Position numbers and translations under genes: made by a program. Shown piece by piece: positions 5,689-12,928 of a stretch of 14,202 bases of DNA; the stretch's first letter is position 1; every line of letters begins with the position of its first letter. The notes beneath the pieces are model-generated. The model ran no database searches and was not told the origin of the DNA. It saw nothing but the letters and a program-made list of their open reading frames with translations. Origin of the DNA: an uncultured Agathobaculum sp. (GTDB lineage Bacteria > Bacillota > Clostridia > Oscillospirales > Butyricicoccaceae); contig CALWJG010000022.1 of NCBI GenBank assembly GCA_944380945.1, forward strand, positions 1 to 14,202, given 5' to 3'.

Positions 5689-6993
5689 ATGAAACAGAGG
5701 ATCATCAGCGCCCTGCTGGCAGGGCTGCTGTGCGCGGGGCTGATCGCGCCGGCCGGCGCGGCGGAGACGGCGGACGGGACCGCGCCGCCATCGGCGGAGA
5801 CGGCGCCGGCGCAGGACGCCGGCGGGCCGGATGCGCTGACGCCCAAAAAGATGGGCCTGCGCGCGGTGCGCGCCGCGATCGAGGAGAACAACCCCACGGC
5901 CCGGGCGCTGCATATGACGGCGGCAGGCATCGGCAGCACGGGCAGCCTGTCCAGCGCGCTGAGCGGCGGTTCGGACAGTATCGGCGCGATCTACGGCGAG
6001 TTGCTGGCGGGCATCAAAGAAACGATGGCCGGCTTGGAAGCTGCCGGTCAGCAAGAGTCCGACCTCTATAAGACCTATGCGGCGCAGCTGACCCTGCTCA
6101 CGAGCCAGATGGAGACCATGCAGCAGAGCATGGAGAGCATGCTGGCGCAGGGACAGATGGCGATTTTACAGATGGAGGATGCGGCGTATCAGGTCCGCCG
6201 GCAGGCGGACAACGTCGCCGGACAGATGGCCCTGGGCGGACAGACCATGCTGGTCGCCATGCAGACGCTGGTTTACAACGCGGAGCGGCTGGAGCGCCAG
6301 CTGGCTTCGCTCGATCGCAGCATCGAGGTGCTCGAGGTGCAGCTCACACTCGGCATGGTCAGCCAGCTGGAGCTGGACACCGCCCGCAACCAGCGGGACA
6401 ACCTCGCACGGACGATCGATTCGCTGCATGACCAGTGCGAAAGCCTGGGCTGCAGCCTGGCGCTGCTGTGCGGCTACGGCGCGGATACGGTGATCGTGCC
6501 CTCGTCGTTCGCGCCGGTCGCAGGCGGCGACCTGCGGGAGATGGATTATGACGACGGCCTCGCGCTCGCGCTGGACAACAGCTTTTCGATCTGGCAGAGC
6601 CGCAACGAGCTGCGGCAGGCACAGAACGTGCGCGATGAGGACATCCCCTCGACCATGACCGCCGTGCAGGCGGCGCAGCAGGCGCTGGCGGCCGAGCAGG
6701 ACAACGTCGAGGCTGCGTTCGACACCCTGTATCAGACCGTGCGGGACAGCATGCAGGCACGGGACGCGGCGGAGACCGCCGCCGCGCAGGCCGAGCTGGA
6801 TTTCCGCACCAGCACCGTACAGTATAACAACGGCATGATCTCCCGCCTGGCCTATCAGCAGGCGCAGGATACGCTGGCGGATGCCCGGCTGGACGTGGAG
6901 ATCGCGCAGCTCAACCTGCGGTCCGCCTATAACCAGTACGAATGGGCGCTGGAGGGCGTGATGACCAGCACGGCGGCTGCGGCCGCCGCATAA
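5689..6993 (+). CDS. Secreted TolC-like helical protein, first of a tandem pair
   Basis: A 434-residue exported protein with a signal peptide (hydrophobic 5-22, likely AGA/AE cleavage near residue 24). An Ala/Pro-rich linker leads to two TolC-type repeats. GMVSQLELDTARNQRDNL from residue 222 matches TolC GLVAITDVQNARAQYDTV, and GMISRLAYQQAQDTLADARLDVEIAQLNLRSAY from 382 matches the end of the second TolC repeat. Between these lie long Gln/Ala/Glu-rich helices, including a Met-rich stretch (QMETMQQSMESMLAQGQM). No stretch resembles the paired beta-strands that form TolC's outer-membrane barrel. The start at 5689 is taken because it begins a signal peptide; AGGAAGG ends 2 bases and GGAGG 13 bases upstream, neither at ideal spacing. 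The C-terminus is a poly-alanine run. It probably serves the pump encoded downstream. Family membership is fairly sure; the role in the envelope is inferred. Confidence 0.75.
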   Translation: MKQRIISALLAGLLCAGLIAPAGAAETADGTAPPSAETAPAQDAGGPDALTPKKMGLRAVRAAIEENNPTARALHMTAAGIGSTGSLSSALSGGSDSIGAIYGELLAGIKETMAGLEAAGQQESDLYKTYAAQLTLLTSQMETMQQSMESMLAQGQMAILQMEDAAYQVRRQADNVAGQMALGGQTMLVAMQTLVYNAERLERQLASLDRSIEVLEVQLTLGMVSQLELDTARNQRDNLARTIDSLHDQCESLGCSLALLCGYGADTVIVPSSFAPVAGGDLREMDYDDGLALALDNSFSIWQSRNELRQAQNVRDEDIPSTMTAVQAAQQALAAEQDNVEAAFDTLYQTVRDSMQARDAAETAAAQAELDFRTSTVQYNNGMISRLAYQQAQDTLADARLDVEIAQLNLRSAYNQYEWALEGVMTSTAAAAAA

Positions 6994-7020
6994 GGCGCAG
7001 GGAAGAAAGGAAGGACGACC

Positions 7021-8292
7021 ATGAAAAGAATGATAGCCGCCGGACTGTCCGCGCTGCTGCTGTGCACCATGGGCGCGCCCGCCCTTGCGGCGGAGGATAC
7101 GGCCGGCGCCGCCCAGACGGCGGAGGACGGCGAAGCGGAGGAAACCGGCCCGGTCAAGCTGACGTTCGACACGCTCGAGCAGACCGTGCGCGAAAACAAC
7201 ATCACGATCCAGTCGTACAACAATACGATCAAAAGCGCCGAGGAGACCGACGTTGACGATCAGTACAAGGAGAGCCTGGATAATCTGGAGCTGCAGATGT
7301 GGGGCTACCAAAGCCAGATCAACCAGCTGCAGGAGGCGATCAACGATCTGGGCGACGCGCCTGGGACGGAGGCGCTCAAGGGCGCGCTGCAGGCGCAGCT
7401 TTCCTCGCTGCAGAGCGAGCTGAGCGCGCTGCAAAGCTCCTATGACCAGACCGAGGACGAGCGCGACGACGCGGCGGCAGACCAGCCGCAGGTCGTGGAG
7501 GAGACCCGCCGCGAGATGCAGAACGCGGCCGACCAGATCTGCGTAAACGCGGAAAGCACCTACATATCGCTGCAGTCCATGCAGTATTCGTATAACCAGA
7601 CCGCGCGCAGCCTGGCGCAGCTGGACCGCAATATCGCGGCGGCGGAAAAACAGGTCGAGCTGGGCATGGCGGGCGAAAATACGCTCAAAAGCCTGCAGAG
7701 CCAGCGCGAGACCCTGCTCGCCAGCGAAGCGGCGCTGGATACCCAGGTGGATACCCTGTGCAACACGCTGGCGCTCCAGTGCGGCCTCAGTTTGGGTACG
7801 GAGATCGAGATCGAGCCTGTGCCCGCGGTGACGCAGGAGCAGCTGGACGCGATCGACTATGACGCAGACCTCGCGCTTGCGCTCGAGAACAGCTATTCGC
7901 TCTGGGCGAGCGAGCGGGCGGTGGACAACGCTTCGGACGATTACGCCAACGGCGTGACCGACAACTTGTATGCGTTTGAGGCGGCCAAGATCCAGCGCGA
8001 CGCGGAGCGGGAAAACGTGACCGCGTCGTTCCGCGCGCTGTATCAGGCCGTGGAGGAAGCGCGCGAGGCGCTCGACGCGGCGCAGGCCAATATCGACATG
8101 GCGCGCCGGACGTTTGCGGCGCAGGAGCTGCAGTATCGGCTTGGCCTGATCTCGCAGATGGCCTATGCGGACGCGCAGGACACGCTGGCCACCGCGGAGG
8201 AGACCGCTGAGACCGCGCAGATCGATCTGATCACCGCGTATCAGGCCTATGCGTGGGCCAAGCGCGGCGTGATGAGCAGCGCGGCCGCCTGA
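7021..8292 (+). CDS. Secreted TolC-like helical protein, second of a tandem pair
   Basis: A 423-residue paralogue of the preceding protein, 27 bases downstream, with a signal peptide (likely ALA/AE cleavage near residue 24). The N-terminal LTFDTLEQTVRENNITIQSYNNTIKSAE follows the usual TolC-family opening. A charged helical hairpin comes next (about residues 80-165, ELSALQSSYDQTEDERDDAA), where TolC has its first pair of beta-strands. The repeat motifs are GMAGENTLKSLQSQRETL from residue 215 and GLISQMAYADAQDTLATAEETAETAQIDLITAYQAYAWA from 375. IDYDADLALALENSYSLW parallels MDYDDGLALALDNSFSIW in the first protein, which shows common origin. No beta-barrel strands are evident. AAAGGAAGG lies about 7 bases before the ATG. 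It may form a mixed or alternative oligomer with its neighbour. Confidence 0.77.
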   Translation: MKRMIAAGLSALLLCTMGAPALAAEDTAGAAQTAEDGEAEETGPVKLTFDTLEQTVRENNITIQSYNNTIKSAEETDVDDQYKESLDNLELQMWGYQSQINQLQEAINDLGDAPGTEALKGALQAQLSSLQSELSALQSSYDQTEDERDDAAADQPQVVEETRREMQNAADQICVNAESTYISLQSMQYSYNQTARSLAQLDRNIAAAEKQVELGMAGENTLKSLQSQRETLLASEAALDTQVDTLCNTLALQCGLSLGTEIEIEPVPAVTQEQLDAIDYDADLALALENSYSLWASERAVDNASDDYANGVTDNLYAFEAAKIQRDAERENVTASFRALYQAVEEAREALDAAQANIDMARRTFAAQELQYRLGLISQMAYADAQDTLATAEETAETAQIDLITAYQAYAWAKRGVMSSAAA

Positions 8293-8336
8293 CCGCGGGC
8301 GGGAGTAAGTTCACAGCACAACACGGAGGAGACCCA

Positions 8337-9653
8337 ATGAACACGAAAAACATAGCCGCAGCCGCGCTGGCGGGCGCGATGCTGCTCTGCACAGGCTGCG
8401 GCGCGGAACAGACAGTGGAGGAGGAAGCGCCGGCAGGCACGGCGGTCGAAGTGATCGAGGCCGAGGCCGGCCCGATGAGCGCGGAATACGCCGTGACCGG
8501 CAAGATCGCCGCGGTCAGCGAGGTACAGGTGTTCCCGATGCTGGCCGGTCAGGTGCTGACCCTGTCGGTCAAGGAGGGCGATACGGTCAGCAGCGGGCAG
8601 ACGCTGTTCACCGTGGACACCTCGACCGTCACCTCGACGATGGGCGCGCTGCGCGAGTCCTATTCCGCCACGCAGGCGGCGACCGACAGCGCGATCACGT
8701 CCGCGCAGCTCAATGTGGAGCAGGCGCGGCTCAGTGTGGAGCAGGCGGAGATCGGCGTGGAGCAGGCGCAGCAGGCGGTGGATAACGCCGAGGCGCTGTT
8801 TGAGATCGGCGCGGCGGCGGAGCAGGACGTGACGCAGGCGCAGCAGGCGCTGCGGCAGGCCGAGGCCGCGCTTTCCCAGGCGGAGACGACGCGGGAGCAG
8901 GCGCAGGCCGCGGTGGAGCAGGCGCGGGCGCAGCAGTCCGCCTCGCTCGCGCAGATCCAGGCGAATATGAACCAGATCACCACGCAGGCCGGTCTGGGCA
9001 ACGTCACCGCGCCCTGCGCGGGCACGGTGACCGCGGTCAACGTCGTGCGCGGCGGCATGGCCTCGTCCGCGCAGCCCGCGGTCGTCATCGCGGAAAACAG
9101 CGCGATCGAGGTGCAGACCTCGGTGGCGGAGGACGTGTTCACCAACCTGCACGAGGGCGACGCCGCGGGCGTGACCATCTCGATCCTGTCGGACGACATG
9201 ATCGAGGGCACGATCGGCGCGCTGCCGGCGGCGGCCAATGTGCAGACCAGCCTGTATGATATTTCGGTCTCCCTGCCGTCGGACGCAGAGCCGCCGATCG
9301 GCGCATTCGCAACCGTCACCTTCTACACCGAGCGGCGCGACAATACGATCTCCGTGCCGACCGAGGCCGTGCTCACCGGCGCGGACGAGGAGCAGTATGT
9401 GTATGTGGTGGATGATTACGGCGAGGGCGACGTCGCCGTGCGCATCCCGGTCGAGACCGGGCTGGTCAGCAACAGCCAGACCGAGATCCTCTCCGGCCTG
9501 ATGGAGGGCGACCGCGTGGTCGTCAAGGGCCAGTCCTTCCTCACGGACGGCGGCGCGGTGCGCATCGTGACCGGCGAGGACGACCTGCCGGCAGACAGCG
9601 CGCCGGCGGAGGAGCCGGCCGCGGAAGACACCGCTGCGGGCGGGGAGGGCTGA
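8337..9653 (+). CDS. RND efflux periplasmic adaptor (membrane fusion protein), lipoprotein
   Basis: A 438-residue HlyD/AcrA-type adaptor that links an RND permease to an exit duct. The N-terminus is hydrophobic and ends in LLCTGCG; Cys21 is the probable lipidation site, although the -3 residue is Cys instead of the usual Leu. The first lipoyl half is VTGKIAAVSEVQVFPMLAGQVLTLSVKEGDTVSSGQTLFTVD (about 55-95). A long Gln/Ala coiled coil follows (about 105-220), opening with four seven-residue units VEQARLS, VEQAEIG, VEQAQQA, VDNAEAL (127-154). The second lipoyl half (NVTAPCAGTVTAVNVVRGG, from 222), a beta-barrel and a membrane-proximal domain (ending MEGDRVVVKGQSFLTDGGAVRI) complete the family layout. 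GGAGGA lies 6 bases before the ATG. It sits between the TolC-like pair and the permease, with which it surely works. Confidence 0.92.
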   Translation: MNTKNIAAAALAGAMLLCTGCGAEQTVEEEAPAGTAVEVIEAEAGPMSAEYAVTGKIAAVSEVQVFPMLAGQVLTLSVKEGDTVSSGQTLFTVDTSTVTSTMGALRESYSATQAATDSAITSAQLNVEQARLSVEQAEIGVEQAQQAVDNAEALFEIGAAAEQDVTQAQQALRQAEAALSQAETTREQAQAAVEQARAQQSASLAQIQANMNQITTQAGLGNVTAPCAGTVTAVNVVRGGMASSAQPAVVIAENSAIEVQTSVAEDVFTNLHEGDAAGVTISILSDDMIEGTIGALPAAANVQTSLYDISVSLPSDAEPPIGAFATVTFYTERRDNTISVPTEAVLTGADEEQYVYVVDDYGEGDVAVRIPVETGLVSNSQTEILSGLMEGDRVVVKGQSFLTDGGAVRIVTGEDDLPADSAPAEEPAAEDTAAGGEG

Positions 9654-9660
9654 TTCCCCT

Positions 9661-12600
9661 ATGAAGATCGCAGAAACCAGTATCAAACACAACGTCATGA
9701 CCATGCTGCTGTACATCATGGTCGTGGTATTCGGCGCCTATTGCTTTCAGGCGCTGCCGCTGGCGCTCATGCCGGATATGGAGCTGCCGGTCGCGGTCGT
9801 GTACTCGACCTATGCCGGCGCGGGCCCGGAGGACATCGAGCAGCAGGTCACCGAGCCGCTCGAAGCCGCGTGCGCCAGCCTGGCGGGGCTGGAGACGATG
9901 ACCTCCACCTCGGCGGAGAACATGTCCATGGTCATGGTGCAGTTCGATTACGGCACGGACATGGACGAGGCGATCACCGACATGCGCAACAGCGTGGACA
10001 TGGTCAAAACCCAGCTGCCGGAGGACGCCGCCGACCCGACCGTCATGTCGATCGACATCGATTCCATGCCGGTCATCACCGCGGCGCTGTACGGCAGCGA
10101 TCTGGCCAGCCTGCAGTCGATCGCCGAGGATGAGCTGACCCCCGCGCTCGAGCGGCTGGACGGCGTGGCCTCGGTGGATATTTCGGGCGGCTATGCGGAG
10201 GAGGTCGCGGTCAATGTCGATGCGGCGCGCATGCGCGGCTACAACCTGACGCTGACCACCATCGCCCAGCAGCTGGGCGCGGACAATATGGCCGTGCCGG
10301 GCGGCGAGCTGGACAGCGGCTCGCAGACGCTCACCGTGCGCACGGACGGCGAATACCAGTCGATCGACGACGTCAAAAACGCGCTGATCTCGCTGCCGGC
10401 GGGCGGCACGGTGCGCCTGCGCCAGATCGCGGACGTCGCCCTGCGCCCGCAGGATCAGGACGCGATGGCCAAGGTAAACGGCGAGGAATGCCTGCTGCTG
10501 TCGGTCAACAAGCAGTCCGGCTCGAACACGGTGGAGATCGCCGAGAGCGCCAAGCAGGCGCTCAATGAGCTGACGGCGGATAACAGCCAGCTCAACTGGG
10601 AGCTGGTCATGGACCAGTCGGATTACATCAACATGACGGTGGACAACGCCATGTCCAACATCTGGATGGGCGTGCTGTTCGCGGCCATCGTGCTGATCAT
10701 CTTCCTGCGGGACATCGGCGCGACGCTGGCGATCTCGATCGCCATGCCGTGCTGCATCCTGTTCACCTTCCTGATCATGTATGCGCTGGACATCACGCTC
10801 AACCTCATGTCGCTGGGCGGCATCACCTTGGGCGTCGGCATGATCGTGGACAACTCGATCGTCGTGCTGGAGAACATCTTCAGCTACCGGTCGGACGGTT
10901 ACAACCGCTGGGATTCGTGCGTCAAGGGCACGAGTGAGGTCGTGCTGTCGGTCACTGCGTCCACGCTGACGACCGTGGTCGTCTTCCTGCCGATCGCGCT
11001 GACCAGCGGCCTGACCGGCATGATGTTCCGCGAGTTCTGCATCACGATCGTGGCGCTGCTCCTGTCGTCCCTGCTCATCTCGCTGACGCTCGTGCCGCTT
11101 TTGTGCTACATCCTGCTCGACCGCGGCGGCGCGCACCGCATTACGGCGAGCGACCCGGACGTCAAGGAGCACATGCAGGCGGATAAGCCGCTGCAGCGCA
11201 CCTACAAGAAGCTGCTGGCCGTGTTCATCCAGCGCCGCTGGGTCGGCGTGGTGCTGACGGTCGCGATCTGTCTGGTCTCGGTGTTCAGCATGGCGATGGC
11301 GGGCGTGGAGCTGATGCCTGAGATGGATCAGGGGCAGATCGACGTGAGCGTCGAGATGCCGAGCGGCTCGACCATGGAGGAGACCGCCTCCATTCAGGAC
11401 CGCATCGCCGCGGTCGCCGAGCAGACCATCCCCGAGCTGGATATGCTCTATTACAGCACGGGCAGCTCGACCTCGATCATGTCGAGCGCGTCCGGCGCGA
11501 GCGTGACCATCATGCTGACCGATCTGGAGGACCGCGACCGCTCGGCGGCCGAGGTCGCCAACCAGCTGCGCCGCGACCTCGCCAACATCGCGGGCTGCGA
11601 GATCACGGTCAGCGATGCGGGCATGATGTCCTTTGACTCCGGCTCGGCGATCAGCGTCGAGCTTTCGGGCGAGGACTACGACCAGCTGACCAAAACGGCG
11701 GACGATCTCGTGCAGCAGATCGACGCGCTGCCCGATACGGTCAATGTCGAATCCTCTGCGGGCGATCAGGTGCCGCGTGTGGCGATCAAGATCGACCGCG
11801 AGAACGCGTCGCGCTTCGGCCTGAACGCCGCGACCATCGGCTCGCTCGTGCGCGGCGAGATGACCGGCTCGACCGCGACCACGCTGCGCATGAACGGCGA
11901 GGAATACGACGTGACCATCGCGGGCGACGAGACGATCACGCAGGATCTGGACGCGCTCAAGACGCTCCAGCTGCCCGCGGCGACCGGCGGCACGGTGCCG
12001 CTGTCCATGGTCGCGGAGATATACACCGAGCTGTCGCCGCAGTCGATCTCGCGCACCAACCAGTATGAGACCGTGACCATCACGGGCGACACCGAATCGG
12101 GCGACAGCACCGAGATCGTCGAGCGCGTGGACGCGCTGCTGGCGGACTATGCGCTGCCCGAGGGCGTCGAGCTCGGCGCGGGCGACTCCACCTCCTCCAT
12201 GATCGAGGAGACCACCCACTCGCTGCTGGTGGCGCTGGCGGTCGCCGTGCTGCTGGTCTACTTCGTGCTGGCCAGCCAGTTCAATTCGTTCGTGCTGCCG
12301 GTGGCGGTCATGCTGATCATGCCGATCGGCCTGCTGGGCGCGCTGATCCTGCTCTGGCCGACGGGTAACAAGGTCTCAATGGTCGCGCTGCTCGCGGTTA
12401 TCATTCTGGCAGGCACGGTGGTCAACTCGTCGATCGTGCTGATCGACTACACGCTGCAGCGCCGCGCGCGCGGCGAGGATAAGGACACCGCGCTACTTAA
12501 CGCCTGCCCGCGCCGTGTGCGGCCGGTGCTGATGACCACGCTGACCACCATCCTCGGTCTGGTGCCGATGGTGTTTGCGGGCGGCGAGGGCTCGGAGATG

Positions 12601-12765
12601 ATGCGCCCGATGGGCGTCGTCATGATGACCGGCATGGTGATCTCGACCATTGCCACCCTGTTCATCACGCCCGTGTACTATTCGCTCACGGACAGCGCGG
12701 TCGAACAGGTCAAAAAGCTGTTTGCCCGCCGGCGGAAGAACAAAACGCCGAAGGCGGACGCATAA
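9661..12765 (+). CDS. RND-family efflux permease (AcrB/HAE-1 type)
   Basis: A 1034-residue inner-membrane permease, close to AcrB length, with the duplicated RND plan. TM1 lies at about 9-30, then a large extracytoplasmic porter loop containing GAGPEDIEQQVTEPLE. TM2-6 start near 331, TM7 near 526, then a second large loop, with TM8-12 from about 856. It would export hydrophobic or amphiphilic compounds using an ion gradient. TM4 reads GMIVDNSIVVLEN: Asp397 matches AcrB Asp407, while AcrB Asp408 is Asn398. TM10 reads VVNSSIVLIDY, so AcrB Lys940 is Asn922. This variant relay is common in RND pumps outside Proteobacteria. An SD (GGGGAGGG) lies inside the last codons of the adaptor gene, and only 7 bases separate the genes, suggesting tight coupling. 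The substrate is unknown. Confidence 0.92.
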   Translation: MKIAETSIKHNVMTMLLYIMVVVFGAYCFQALPLALMPDMELPVAVVYSTYAGAGPEDIEQQVTEPLEAACASLAGLETMTSTSAENMSMVMVQFDYGTDMDEAITDMRNSVDMVKTQLPEDAADPTVMSIDIDSMPVITAALYGSDLASLQSIAEDELTPALERLDGVASVDISGGYAEEVAVNVDAARMRGYNLTLTTIAQQLGADNMAVPGGELDSGSQTLTVRTDGEYQSIDDVKNALISLPAGGTVRLRQIADVALRPQDQDAMAKVNGEECLLLSVNKQSGSNTVEIAESAKQALNELTADNSQLNWELVMDQSDYINMTVDNAMSNIWMGVLFAAIVLIIFLRDIGATLAISIAMPCCILFTFLIMYALDITLNLMSLGGITLGVGMIVDNSIVVLENIFSYRSDGYNRWDSCVKGTSEVVLSVTASTLTTVVVFLPIALTSGLTGMMFREFCITIVALLLSSLLISLTLVPLLCYILLDRGGAHRITASDPDVKEHMQADKPLQRTYKKLLAVFIQRRWVGVVLTVAICLVSVFSMAMAGVELMPEMDQGQIDVSVEMPSGSTMEETASIQDRIAAVAEQTIPELDMLYYSTGSSTSIMSSASGASVTIMLTDLEDRDRSAAEVANQLRRDLANIAGCEITVSDAGMMSFDSGSAISVELSGEDYDQLTKTADDLVQQIDALPDTVNVESSAGDQVPRVAIKIDRENASRFGLNAATIGSLVRGEMTGSTATTLRMNGEEYDVTIAGDETITQDLDALKTLQLPAATGGTVPLSMVAEIYTELSPQSISRTNQYETVTITGDTESGDSTEIVERVDALLADYALPEGVELGAGDSTSSMIEETTHSLLVALAVAVLLVYFVLASQFNSFVLPVAVMLIMPIGLLGALILLWPTGNKVSMVALLAVIILAGTVVNSSIVLIDYTLQRRARGEDKDTALLNACPRRVRPVLMTTLTTILGLVPMVFAGGEGSEMMRPMGVVMMTGMVISTIATLFITPVYYSLTDSAVEQVKKLFARRRKNKTPKADA

Positions 12766-12784
12766 GCAGGGATCACCGGCATCA

Positions 12785-12819
12785 CAGGCCGCGGGGCAAA
12801 CGCCCTGCGGCCTGTTTTT
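12785..12819 (+). terminator. Rho-independent terminator of the efflux operon
   Basis: A 13-pair stem (12785-12797 with 12802-12814, one G-U pair) closes a four-base AAAC loop and is followed by TTTTT (12815-12819). It begins 19 bases after the permease stop codon. Confidence 0.9.
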
Positions 12820-12870
12820 GCGCGGAAAGAAGATTTCCCAGAAAAATGCCTGTTTTTTTGAACAATCCTC

Positions 12871-12907
12871 TTGACTGTAAACCCGCTTCACCCCCTATAA
12901 TGGGGGT
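12871..12907 (+). promoter_or_regulatory. MerR-type promoter with 19-bp spacer and dyad over the -10 box
   Basis: TTGACT (12871-12876) and TATAAT (12896-12901) are near-consensus boxes but are separated by 19 bases, the over-long spacing typical of promoters that MerR-family regulators activate by twisting DNA. ACCCCC (12890-12895) and GGGGGT (12902-12907) form a dyad centred on the -10 box. The start codon at 12929 leaves a leader of only about 20 bases. Autoregulation by the encoded MerR protein is inferred. Confidence 0.7.
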
Positions 12908-12928
12908 AAAGAAAGGCAGGTGGGACGG

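Noticed and set aside
8247..9719. A 490-codon - strand frame opposite the adaptor
   Set aside because: Low-complexity Arg/Leu/His translation mirroring the Gln/Ala coiled-coil repeats; no SD and no family resemblance.
9541..12219. An 892-codon open frame on the - strand opposite the permease
   Set aside because: It is an antisense shadow of a GC-rich gene: its translation is rich in His, Arg, Asp and Gly with no domain pattern, while the + strand encodes a clear RND permease and its adaptor.
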